A stretch of DNA of 64,000 nucleotides from GCA-2401155 sp045047085. Lineage in GTDB: Bacteria > Pseudomonadota > Alphaproteobacteria > Rhizobiales > Rhizobiaceae. The stretch spans positions 1 to 64,000 of the forward strand of contig JASFYT010000020.1 of assembly GCA_045047085.1 (NCBI GenBank). Direction: 5' to 3'. Below are positions 36,976 through 45,170 of this stretch, one piece after another. The number at the start of each line of letters is the position of its first letter. Position 1 is the first letter of the stretch. The notes under the pieces were generated by a model. That model did no database searches, had not been told where the DNA came from, and saw only the letters and a list, made by a program, of their open reading frames with translations. Position numbers and translations under genes: made by a program.

Positions 36976-37440
36976 CTAGTCAGGCGTTTGCAGCATGCAT
37001 CCGGAGTTTTGCATTTTGCCGGAAAAACTTAATGAGGATCTTGCCCGAGTCCATAACTCGGTCAGAGTTTGAAACTGTCCAGAGGCATAGCCTTCAAGAC
37101 CTTCTTTGATGATTGAGGCATTGGGTTCATCAGGAACCAGCATTTTTCCGTGACCTGAAACTTTCTCATATTTGTAGCCAACGGGCGCATGGAACATCCA
37201 ATAACCGTTCATCATGCGTCCACGCATGCGGTTTAGGGTGTTCTGTCCGTTCTTCTCACGTTGATGTTGTGCAGCCGTTGCAAGCAGGTTCTCAACCATA
37301 ATACTGTCTGGATCGTCTCCAAATTTAATGGAAGGGCTTTCCAACTTACCACCTGCACTGGACAATGACTGTCGGAGTTTAGGATGCGCATCCAACCCCC
37401 TTGCCAGACGGGAGATATCATCAATGATGACAACAGGATT
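36976..37440 (-). pseudogene. Serine recombinase (resolvase/invertase) fragment
   Basis: A 155-residue open frame on the minus strand matches the middle of large serine recombinases: VVIIDDISRLARGLDAHPKL, SSAGGKLESPSIKFGDDPDS, LLATAAQHQREKNGQNT and VGYKYEKVSGHGKMLVPDEP. The catalytic N-terminal part with the Ser is missing and the C-terminus ends abruptly after TELWTRARSSL, so it is a decayed remnant. Upstream sequence (37441-37863) stays open in this frame but does not look like recombinase. It probably marks an older mobile-element insertion beside the tRNA-Thr island. Confidence 0.75.
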
Positions 37441-37992
37441 AACCAAGAACTCTGAGCGATATGATCCATGGTTTGCGGATATCCTGGCCCGAAAGCATGG
37501 CCCGAAAGCATGGCCCGAAAGCCTGGTAAGGTAGCCGCAGTTGCCATGGCCGACAAAACGGCACGGATGATATGGGCTGTTCTGACCCGTAATGAACCTT
37601 ATAAAGTGAGAACCATCTAATCCAACCCAAAACAAACACGAAATTGCAAGACCAATGGAGTGATGGGAAATTGTTAGCCCCAAAACCAAGACACCCCGTA
37701 CTTTGTCCTGAACGCTTGCTGTTCGATATGCAGAATGGGACTTGGTTTGTGGAAACCATCCACTGCTCGGTAGGCGATGCTTGCTTCGCCGAAAAGGAGG
37801 GCCAGCCGTACTATGCACCGCATCAAAAGGCCGGACACAAGACCGCATCTGACAATCAACCAATCACTAAAAAAGGGCTTGCAAAGTAGGAGCCATCCAC
37901 ACAAGACAAAGTGACTAAATTTGCTATCAAAAGTAACTCTATTAGCGACAGGATTTGGCTGCACAGATATAATCAGGTGTTGGGGGCAACTC
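37441..37992. other. Unassigned debris between recombinase fragment and GST gene
   Basis: About 550 bases without a recognisable gene. Long open frames on both strands overlap without a family match. It contains the three-unit tandem repeat described separately. Probably decayed mobile-element sequence. Confidence 0.5.
37485..37523. repeat. Three tandem 13-base repeats
   Basis: TGGCCCGAAAGCA occurs at 37485-37497 and 37498-37510, and TGGCCCGAAAGCC at 37511-37523. Exact head-to-tail units in a non-coding, mobile-element-like stretch. Confidence 0.85.
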
Positions 37993-39033
37993 CTAAGCCA
38001 ACTTGGGATGTTTATATGCTTCAGGGTATGCCATCGGCTTCATTGGCCCTAGTGGCACGACATTGTTCCAAGATCGGCCAAAATATCCTTGGCGGCAGTG
38101 CACAAGCGAATTGCTGTTAGCCACGCCTTGAAGAGCATACACGCGACACAGCCAGCGCCAGAGGTGTGGGTAGTCGAGAATTTTTGCGCCGTTCAATTTC
38201 ATGCGCACGTAATAAACAGGGTCATGCCTGTAGAGTGTGGGGAAAAGACGCAAGTCCGCTTCCGTGAAAGCGTCACCAGTGAGATATGGGCGACTGTCCG
38301 ATGCAAGACGTTCTTCCAGTGCATCAAGTGTTGCGAAATAGTATTCGAAAGCACTCGCATAGACTGCCTGATCTGACGAAAATCCAGCTTTGTACGCGCC
38401 ATTGTTGATGCCGTTATAAATCTGATCATTTAGTTTATTGATTTCCAATCGAAGATCGGCGTGGGTATCGCCCTCGGGATAGAGATTAATACGCTCGACT
38501 TCCGAAATTGTGCTGCCAAGCGCATGTGCCTGTTTGTTCAACATTCGGATAATTTCTGCGCTTTCATTGGCCACAATACGGTTTGTTTTCTTGTCGTAAA
38601 GTATTGGCACGGAAGTCTCTGTCGACCCTTCAGCTTCATAGATTTGTTTAGCAAGACGAAAGTTTTTTCCAGTTGCTGTTTCGGAGGTGCATTCGGGCAA
38701 AGTCGCGCCCGTAAGCGTTGCGATACGATTTGGGTTAAACTCCCAGCGGTTTGGCTCGATTGGATCATCCTCCGTCGTGCGGCTCGGGAATGCGACGTCC
38801 ATGGAAATGCTTTCCTGTAGCCCGAGAATATTGCGTGCCAACGTCACCCGATGACACCAAGGGCAGTTGAACGCGACGAATAGGTGATAGCGCCCGGATT
38901 CCGCCGGAAAATCTGGATCTTCGCCCAAGACACTCCGAAATCCGCTGACACCGCGCACAAATTCACCTGTCTTACGGCGTTCTGCAGCATCAACTTGAGA
39001 TTCTTCAACTGATGTGTTGATCGGCTCCTTCAT
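37993..39033 (-). CDS. Glutathione S-transferase family, glutathionyl-hydroquinone reductase-like (second copy)
   Basis: 346 residues. Xi-class GST / glutathionyl-hydroquinone reductase pattern: thioredoxin-like half with FNCPWCHRVTLARNILGL, where Cys57 is the probable catalytic residue, and VPILYDKKTNRIVANESAEIIRML, then a helical GST C-terminal half with LTGDAFTEADLRLFPTLYRHDPVYYVRMK. These enzymes reduce glutathionyl-hydroquinones formed when quinones react with glutathione. The start follows AGAGG. It is the last gene of the five-gene operon and a paralogue of the protein at 41543-42523, but diverged at the active-site Cys neighbourhood (NCPWC versus ACPWA). Confidence 0.85.
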   Translation of the reverse strand: MKEPINTSVEESQVDAAERRKTGEFVRGVSGFRSVLGEDPDFPAESGRYHLFVAFNCPWCHRVTLARNILGLQESISMDVAFPSRTTEDDPIEPNRWEFNPNRIATLTGATLPECTSETATGKNFRLAKQIYEAEGSTETSVPILYDKKTNRIVANESAEIIRMLNKQAHALGSTISEVERINLYPEGDTHADLRLEINKLNDQIYNGINNGAYKAGFSSDQAVYASAFEYYFATLDALEERLASDSRPYLTGDAFTEADLRLFPTLYRHDPVYYVRMKLNGAKILDYPHLWRWLCRVYALQGVANSNSLVHCRQGYFGRSWNNVVPLGPMKPMAYPEAYKHPKLA

Positions 39034-39068
39034 ATCCTCTGTCCTGTTTCATTGCTCAAATAAACCAT

Positions 39069-39824
39069 CTATAAGCTCAGTGCTTTATTCACCAGATCTC
39101 TTTTTTCATGGTATTGAGTGACATCGATCCCGCGTCCAATAAGCCCATCCTTCAGCTCAGATTCAGACAAAGCTTCAACAGCATCAATCGTCATGTTCAT
39201 GAAGTTGATCTTCCGTTTGAAAGGCTGATTGGTATCACCGAACGTTTCGTGATTTTCAAAATTGAATTCATCGGCGTATTTACCAAAGAAATGAGTGAGA
39301 AATGTATTGATGCTCACACGCACTCTGGGATCAGAGGTCATATGATTTTGGCTATCGTCTAAGGCCTCAACCATCAACTTGACCCAACGCTTAGCGCCTT
39401 TTTCGTTCATGAGCTGAATGGCATTGTGGGTGTGATGGAAATTCAATCTAAAATCTCCACCGTGATAAAAATGTCCAGCTCCCATCACATCGAGCCACAT
39501 TGCAGCTTGCGTGTTGATGTGATGATTCATGGGGCCAACACGTTCGAATACCGTTCGAAACCAATCTTCATCTTTGAAAATGCGAGCATAGAAATTAGCA
39601 ACAATTTTCACAATGCGTTCTTGGCCCAACACTGAATAGAGCTGCCAAAACTGAATTGGTTTTGCAGGATCATTTGACGCGGCTAACGAAACGACTTCAG
39701 CAATGCGGTGCGCGCTTTCTGGGAGCAGCTTTTCCGTGATTGCCGATGAAATAAATTTGTCTCGTGTGCTTTCTGTTAGATATCCATTTCCAGTAGAATA
39801 ATGGGGGTATGAAAATTTGTTCAA
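39069..39824 (-). CDS. Truncated-globin-like protein with C-terminal extension
   Basis: 251 residues. The middle (about 60-155) resembles a truncated (2/2) haemoglobin: FWQLYSVLGQERIVKIVANFY, WFRTVFERVGPMNHHINTQAAMWLDVMG and HHTHNAIQLMNEKGAKRWVK, where a His in HHTHNA is the likely haem ligand. An N-terminal ~55 residues and a C-terminal ~95 residues have no clear match. It could bind NO, O2 or an electrophile-reactive haem. The apparent start is TTG at 39824 without a strong ribosome site, so the N-terminus is uncertain. Co-operon with CDGSH/FMN and GST genes. Confidence 0.65.
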   Translation of the reverse strand: MNKFSYPHYSTGNGYLTESTRDKFISSAITEKLLPESAHRIAEVVSLAASNDPAKPIQFWQLYSVLGQERIVKIVANFYARIFKDEDWFRTVFERVGPMNHHINTQAAMWLDVMGAGHFYHGGDFRLNFHHTHNAIQLMNEKGAKRWVKLMVEALDDSQNHMTSDPRVRVSINTFLTHFFGKYADEFNFENHETFGDTNQPFKRKINFMNMTIDAVEALSESELKDGLIGRGIDVTQYHEKRDLVNKALSL

Positions 39825-39989
39825 GAATAAAAATCTTTCATCGCTTGTTAGTCGCTCTCAGCCGCTTTACCGTCTCACTCAGTTTGTATTCTGGCGAACG
39901 TCTCGCCACCCAAAAGCATACAATTCAATAACTCTAGTTAGAACGTGTTCAAAGTATTTTAGCAGTTTTTTGCGTAGTGCAGCCGTGCA

Positions 39990-41531
39990 TTATTCAGAAA
40001 CGCCAGCAAACCGAATGCCGCTTAAATCAGCCATCTCACGTTTCCAAGTTGTAATGTCATGCTGGGTGAAACTGGAGAGGTTTGAATGGCCGCACGCGCG
40101 AGCAAGAACTTGCATAAGCTCGACCGAAGCCCCGAAATAACGGGCGAGTTTTTCTGCTGCAGGTTGAACATGCAGTCGTTCCCGTAATTCTGGATTTTGG
40201 GTCGCAATACCAACAGGGCAATTATTGGAATTGCACATCCTTGCCGCTATACAACCAATCGCCTGCATTGCTGAATTTGACACGGCAACGGCATCGGCAC
40301 CCAATGCCATAGCTTTTGCAAAGTCTTCCGCAACGCGCAGGCCACCCGTGATAATCAGCGTGACCTCGCGACCTGTCTTGGCATCAAGATGTTTGCGCGC
40401 ACGCGCCAATGCTGGAATAGTCGGAACTGAGATGTGATCACGGAAGATTAACGGCGCTGCACCAGAGCCGCCACCACGACCGTCCAATATAATATAGTCG
40501 GCACTGGCCTCAAGCGCGAAGTCGATATCGTCTTCAATGTGGTTGGCAGAGAGCTTGAAGCCGATGGGAATACCACCAGATCGCTCTCTAACTTCGTCTG
40601 CTATTTTTTTGAAGTCGGCCGGTGTCTTCAATTCTGGAAAAGTAGACGGAGAAACAGCAGCCTGGCCAGGTTCTAAACCACGGACTTCTGCAATTTTTCC
40701 TTGAACCTTATTACCCGGTAAGTGTCCTCCAGTTCCTGTCTTGGCACCTTGGCCACCCTTAAAATGAAACGCTTGAACGCGCTCTACCAATTCTGGTTTC
40801 CAACCAAATTTTGCGGAGGCAAGCTCATAGAAGTAGCGTGAGTTTTCGGCTTGTTCTTCCTTCAGCATTCCGCCTTCGCCAGAACAAATCCCGGTGCCAG
40901 CCAATTCTGCACCGCGGGCTAATGAGACCTTGGCTTCTTCTGACAAAGCGCCATAGCTCATGTCTGAAACAAACAAGGGAATATCAAGTTGCAGAGGCTT
41001 TGCTGCACGGGGCCCAATGATCACCTCGGTGGTGACTGATTGATCGTCCAGTAAAGGCTTTCGCGCCATTTGAGCAGGCAGGATTTGAATGTCGTCCCAA
41101 TGGGGAAGATCTTTGCGTGGAACACCCATTGCACCCATTTCGCCATGGTGACCAAGCTTGGAAAGACCATCTCGTGCCAGTTCATGAATGCGAGCAACCG
41201 TTGGTTCTTCCGGTGTTGGCGTGGCTTCAGGTACTGCTGTTTTCGATTTGGGTTTTGGCGCTGGATCCCCGGCCTTTAAATCACCAAGACTTGTATGCGC
41301 ACCATCACAAAACGGCGCATTTGCACTCACTTTACATTGGCAAAGGGCAGCGATTTCCGTTTTCTCTGAAGTAAACTTCAACGGAGCAATGTCCGTTCCT
41401 GCATGTGAGCCATCGCAAAACGGTTGGCTCGCGGACTTCCCGCAACGACACCAGTAATAGTCTTTGCCGGCTTCTAGATCGACCTTTTTTGGAAATTTTG
41501 CAGCGATGATTGGTATATTGTTTTCAGACAT
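39990..41531 (-). CDS. Double CDGSH iron-sulphur domain fused to glutamate-synthase-like FMN domain
   Basis: 513 residues. Two N-terminal CDGSH [2Fe-2S] motifs: Cys28, Cys30, Cys39, His43 (CRCGKSASQPFCDGSH) and Cys64, Cys66, Cys75, His79 (CQCKVSANAPFCDGAH). A Pro-rich linker follows, then a GltB-type FMN-binding barrel from about residue 115 (ICSGEGGMLKEEQAENSRY, KGGQGAKTGTGGHLPG, IILDGRGGGSGAAPL). Cysteines near 427, 433 and 438 in the C-x5-C-x4-C pattern match the [3Fe-4S] site of glutamate synthase. No glutaminase domain is present. Inferred: an electron-transfer oxidoreductase. It starts after AGGAAA. Confidence 0.9.
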   Translation of the reverse strand: MSENNIPIIAAKFPKKVDLEAGKDYYWCRCGKSASQPFCDGSHAGTDIAPLKFTSEKTEIAALCQCKVSANAPFCDGAHTSLGDLKAGDPAPKPKSKTAVPEATPTPEEPTVARIHELARDGLSKLGHHGEMGAMGVPRKDLPHWDDIQILPAQMARKPLLDDQSVTTEVIIGPRAAKPLQLDIPLFVSDMSYGALSEEAKVSLARGAELAGTGICSGEGGMLKEEQAENSRYFYELASAKFGWKPELVERVQAFHFKGGQGAKTGTGGHLPGNKVQGKIAEVRGLEPGQAAVSPSTFPELKTPADFKKIADEVRERSGGIPIGFKLSANHIEDDIDFALEASADYIILDGRGGGSGAAPLIFRDHISVPTIPALARARKHLDAKTGREVTLIITGGLRVAEDFAKAMALGADAVAVSNSAMQAIGCIAARMCNSNNCPVGIATQNPELRERLHVQPAAEKLARYFGASVELMQVLARACGHSNLSSFTQHDITTWKREMADLSGIRFAGVSE

Positions 41532-41542
41532 ATCATTGTTTC

Positions 41543-42523
41543 CTAGCTGAGTGCGGCACGGTTGTGTGGTGCGGAGAAATCAACATCAGGGCCAACTGGC
41601 ACAATACGTGAAGGATTCACCGTTTCGTGGCTGGCGTAATAGTGATCTTTGATGTGATCCATATGGATCGTCGCCGCCACGTCAGGCTGCTGATAGAGGT
41701 CACGAACATAATTTGAGAGGTTTGGGTAATCGACTATTCGACGAATGTTGCATTTGAAATGACCAACATAGACCGGGTCAAACCGCACCAATGTGGTGAA
41801 CAAACGCCAGTCGGCCTCGGTGATCGTCGGCCCAGTCAGATAGCGTTGTTTTGTGAGTTTATCTTCCAGCCAATCCAACGTCTCAAACAATGGAGTGACA
41901 GCCTCTTCATAGGCTTCCTGAGTGGTGGCAAAGCCTGATTTATAAACGCCGTTGTTCACAGTGTCGTAGATACGCTCATTCAATGCATCAATTTCTTGGC
42001 GCAATGGTTCAGGGAAATAATCCCCTTGCGTTGCCCCGATGCCATCGAATGCAGAATTGAACATCCTGATGATTTCAGGCGACTCATTGGAGACGATCAT
42101 GTTGGTTTTCTTGTCCCATAAAACCGGTACAGTGACACGGCCTGAATAGTCAGCCTTTGCCGCTGTGTAGATTTGATACATATACTCGGCATCGTTAATG
42201 CTGTCTCCGGTCGCTCCATCGCCCTGTTGGAAAGTCCAGCCTTTGTCGGCCATGAACCAATGCACAACGGATACAGAAATCATGTCCTCCAACCCCTTGA
42301 GGGCTCGGAATATCATTGTTCGGTGTGCCCACGGGCAAGCGTGGGAAACATAGAGATGGTAACGGCCAGTCTCGGCCTTGAACCCACCGGTTCCGCTAGG
42401 CCCTGCCGAACCATCGGATGTGATCCAGTTGCGAAACTGCGGTGCTTTGCGCACGAAGCGCCCATCACTCTCCTTTGTGTCATACCATTGGTCGACCCAT
42501 TTTCCGTCTTGAAGAAGTCCCAT
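41543..42523 (-). CDS. yqjG: Glutathionyl-hydroquinone reductase (YqjG-like)
   Basis: 326 residues. Xi-class GST. SHACPWAHRTMIFRALKGLE contains the presumed catalytic Cys63, the same number and context as in E. coli YqjG; VPVLWDKKTNMIVSNESPEIIRMF and LTGPTITEADWRLFTTLVRFDPVYVGHFK follow. It reduces glutathionyl-hydroquinones. The start at 42523 is chosen because AGGA lies eight bases upstream; a TTG at 42571 abutting the doxX-like stop would add 16 residues. In E. coli yqjG sits next to the DoxX-family gene yqjF, as here. Confidence 0.93.
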   Translation of the reverse strand: MGLLQDGKWVDQWYDTKESDGRFVRKAPQFRNWITSDGSAGPSGTGGFKAETGRYHLYVSHACPWAHRTMIFRALKGLEDMISVSVVHWFMADKGWTFQQGDGATGDSINDAEYMYQIYTAAKADYSGRVTVPVLWDKKTNMIVSNESPEIIRMFNSAFDGIGATQGDYFPEPLRQEIDALNERIYDTVNNGVYKSGFATTQEAYEEAVTPLFETLDWLEDKLTKQRYLTGPTITEADWRLFTTLVRFDPVYVGHFKCNIRRIVDYPNLSNYVRDLYQQPDVAATIHMDHIKDHYYASHETVNPSRIVPVGPDVDFSAPHNRAALS

Positions 42524-42571
42524 AATTTGTTCCTCGCTAAGCGTGATTTGTTTGAGTTGATTGGCGTTCAA

Positions 42572-42940
42572 TTATAATTTCAGGAGTGACTGGTCTCTGT
42601 AACTAAAAGCAACGAGCGCAGCTAAAATGCCAAGGATAATGGCGGGTAACGCGGAAGGGCCGAGGATCAAGAAGTGAGCGAGAGTTGCTCCGATCATGGT
42701 GCAAACCAGGAGAGTTGCTCCAGTCAACTGACGGCCGGGAATCCAAAGCAAAATCGCGCTACCAATCTCGATGACACCAGTAACATATCTGAACCATTGG
42801 CCTACGCCGACTGCTTCGAAAGTCTGAACCATCATTTCTACTCCCGCTAATTTTGCAAAACCTGCGGCAATGAAGGCAAGGCTCAATAAAATTTTGGCGA
42901 TGGGTAGGCCGTATTTTTGAAAGGTGGGCATTAGAGACAT
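42572..42940 (-). CDS. DoxX-family membrane protein
   Basis: 122 residues with four membrane helices (about 12-30, 45-62, 72-90 and 95-115). The DoxX pattern is seen in KILLSLAFIAAGFAKLAG and VTGVIEIGSAILLWIPG. DoxX-type proteins are linked to quinone or sulphur electron flow and to stress responses; E. coli YqjF, beside YqjG, is one. It is the first gene of the operon divergent from the LysR regulator. An in-frame ATG at 42931 is an alternative start. Confidence 0.88.
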   Translation of the reverse strand: MSLMPTFQKYGLPIAKILLSLAFIAAGFAKLAGVEMMVQTFEAVGVGQWFRYVTGVIEIGSAILLWIPGRQLTGATLLVCTMIGATLAHFLILGPSALPAIILGILAALVAFSYRDQSLLKL

Positions 42941-42971
42941 TCCATTTTTTGTTTGATTGGCTAAGTATATT

Positions 42972-43031
42972 GTGTTCTCTTTTCATCAAGAAGATAGATA
43001 TTTGAGAACACTAGGTTCTAAATTGGAGAAC
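42972..43031. promoter_or_regulatory. LysR operator region: four GTTCTC/GAGAAC half-sites
   Basis: GTGTTCTC (42972-42979) is repeated inverted as GAGAACAC (43004-43011). A second pair, GTTCT (43015-43019) and GAGAAC (43026-43031), lies before the LysR start, forming GTTCT-N7-AGAAC with the T-N11-A geometry of LysR sites. All four half-sites fall in the divergent gap. Confidence 0.65.
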
Positions 43032-43035
43032 GGAA

Positions 43036-43929
43036 TTGGGCCAAATTGAAGACTTGAAACTTTTCACAATCATCGTTGATCAGGGCAGTATTTCTCGGGC
43101 TGCGAACACAATGAATATTGTGAAATCGGCAGTGAGCCGTCGCCTCAGCCTGCTTGAAGAGCGTTATGGCAGTCGCCTGATTGACCGCAGTCCTGGAAAT
43201 TGGGGGATCACAACCACAGGGCTTGAGCTCTATCAGCGTGCGCTGCGGGTCGTGGGTGACGTTGATGAAATTGAGAGTGATTTTACTGAGGTAACCCAGA
43301 ACCTTTCTGGCCCGCTCACAATTTCGGTTGCTCGGGAATTTGGAGTTTCGTTCCTAATGCCCACTTTGATGGCGTTCAAGAACAGCTATCCCGAGATACA
43401 GCTATCTGTTGATTTCGATGATCACATGGTTGACCTTTCGCGAGATAATTATGATTTCGCAATCAGGATTACTACTGAGCTTGAATCAAATGTGGTTGCC
43501 AAACGCATTGGGACAACTAGGCATCTGCTGTGTACTGCTCGAAGCTATTTAGCGCTCAATGGTCACCCAAAAACTCTGGAAGAGCTAGGTAAACACGCGC
43601 TTCTCCACTTCGGTTCTGTCAAGCGCGCGCGTTGGAACTTTCAGCCAATATCCGGAAAAGTGCAAACGATAGAGTTTCAACCGGTATTAAACTCCAACAG
43701 CGGCGTTTTCCTTTTGGAAGCAGCCAAGAATGGTATTGGCATCGCAAGACTGCCAGATTTCATTTGCGAGCATTCAATTCATGCTGGCGAAGTTGTTGCC
43801 ATTTTGCCGGATTTGACGGTTTCAGATGGGGGTATCTATCTGGTTCATGCAAAAGATCGCCGTATCAACCGGCGCATGCGCCTATTTGCAGAAACCTTGG
43901 AGGCTGCATGTTTGCCTGAATTGTATTAG
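43036..43929 (+). CDS. LysR-family transcriptional regulator
   Basis: 297 residues with a TTG start behind GGAG. N-terminal winged HTH (DLKLFTIIVDQGSISRAANTMNIVKSAVSRRLSLLEERYGSRL) and a C-terminal effector domain with ISVAREFGVSFLMPTLMAFKNSYPEI. It is divergent from the DoxX-GST-CDGSH operon and the half-sites lie in the shared gap, so it most likely controls that operon and itself. E. coli YhaJ, a LysR protein, controls yqjF in response to electrophilic aromatic compounds; the comparison is suggestive only. Confidence 0.9.
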   Translation: MGQIEDLKLFTIIVDQGSISRAANTMNIVKSAVSRRLSLLEERYGSRLIDRSPGNWGITTTGLELYQRALRVVGDVDEIESDFTEVTQNLSGPLTISVAREFGVSFLMPTLMAFKNSYPEIQLSVDFDDHMVDLSRDNYDFAIRITTELESNVVAKRIGTTRHLLCTARSYLALNGHPKTLEELGKHALLHFGSVKRARWNFQPISGKVQTIEFQPVLNSNSGVFLLEAAKNGIGIARLPDFICEHSIHAGEVVAILPDLTVSDGGIYLVHAKDRRINRRMRLFAETLEAACLPELY

Positions 43930-44335
43930 TTGGTGAGCGAAAAGGCACATTTCATGAAAAGTGAGTTAAGTCGGAATGCGGGGTCTCTGTTGGCGACGCA
44001 TCTGCCACGATCGCATTGGGCTCAATCCAGCCATTTCCTGTTTCTTTATGCTAGCTTGGTGAATGTCTACAAAAATGGGGAGGAAACTTGGGGCGCAGGT
44101 CAATTGCTTGCGGTTGATCAGGGAGCGCTGAACCGTTGCCTCAATGAAATATGGTCCCGATGGTTCAAGGATTGCTAAAACCACCACCGCAGGCATCATT
44201 TTTGTTCCTCGATCTACATTTTTCACCGCGGATCGACGACGAAGAGTAGGAACGCATAACGAAGCCAATACCAAAGCTGTGTTTGATATTGCAAGGTCAA
44301 TTGTGGTTGTTCATTGAATTTTCCGGCAATTGCAC
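43930..44335. other. Gene-free stretch between lysR and ugp-like operon
   Basis: About 400 bases with short open frames on both strands but no family match, signal peptide or ribosome site that I trust. It separates two convergent units. No terminator with a clear T run is seen. Confidence 0.5.
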
Positions 44336-45160
44336 TCAGCCCTTGTTTGGTGAATCTACCAGTGCGTTGAAAAACCAACGCTGAAACCCAAGCAACATTA
44401 TGAATGGTGGTAAGATTGATAACATGATCAGGGCCATGCCGGGGCCGGATACCTGGCCGATTAGCCGGATACCCCGAACCAGAGTGTAATGGGTTTCATC
44501 AGTGCTTATCATCAAAGGCCACAGATACTGGTTCCAGCCAACCATAAATGAAATGACAAATATTGCTCCGGCTCGTGCCCAAGACAAAGGCACAATGAAA
44601 TCGATCAAAAATCGAAATGGTCCAGCGCCATCGAGCGTTGCCGCCTCTAAATATTCATTTGGGATGGTCAAAAAATACTGACGAAAAAAGAAGGTTCCTA
44701 GTGCCAATGCAAGAACAGGCAATATGATACCCATTTGGGTGTTGATCAGCCCTAACTGCGTGGTCACACTAAAAGTTGGAAGAAACCGAGATTCAAGCGG
44801 AAACAATAATGTGACAAATACGAGCCAAAAAACCAGATTGGCAATACGGAAGCGAAAGAAAACGATTGCGTAGGCTGTTAATAAAGAAAACACCGTGGTC
44901 AAAACAGCGACACCGCCGCCAACTATGAGAGAATTTTTCATCATTCCAAGTGCGGTAATGTCGTCGGTGAACCCGGCCTCCAAACTTATCACCTGGACGT
45001 AGTTTTCCCAGAAATGACCGCCCCATGATAATTGCATTCCTTCGGTAAGAAGGGTTGAGGTTGCGTGGGTGGAAGAAAAGAAGATGACCGCAATTGGCAA
45101 AATTAAGAAGGCTGCTCCGCTGAGCAAAATGAGATGGTTTAGGATTTGAGCCCGCTTCAC
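44336..45160 (-). CDS. Second UgpE-like ABC permease
   Basis: 274 residues, about six membrane helices, GTG start behind AGGAAGAG. Paralogue of the UgpE gene at 47073-47927: both carry the sequences GTFFFRQ, LDGA and VGWNQYLWPL, and the EAA-type loop. It lies ten bases after the IMPase gene at the end of the operon, with no partner permease beside it. It could pair with UgpA instead of UgpE to change specificity, or be a redundant duplicate. Confidence 0.88.
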   Translation of the reverse strand: MKRAQILNHLILLSGAAFLILPIAVIFFSSTHATSTLLTEGMQLSWGGHFWENYVQVISLEAGFTDDITALGMMKNSLIVGGGVAVLTTVFSLLTAYAIVFFRFRIANLVFWLVFVTLLFPLESRFLPTFSVTTQLGLINTQMGIILPVLALALGTFFFRQYFLTIPNEYLEAATLDGAGPFRFLIDFIVPLSWARAGAIFVISFMVGWNQYLWPLMISTDETHYTLVRGIRLIGQVSGPGMALIMLSILPPFIMLLGFQRWFFNALVDSPNKG

Positions 45161-45170
45161 CTAACTCTTC

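Noticed and set aside
37439..37759. Possible IS transposase in the debris region
   Set aside because: Several overlapping frames, none giving a transposase motif or terminal inverted repeats.
43966..44274. Open frames on both strands in the gap after lysR
   Set aside because: No ribosome site, no recognisable motif, and codon use unlike neighbouring genes.
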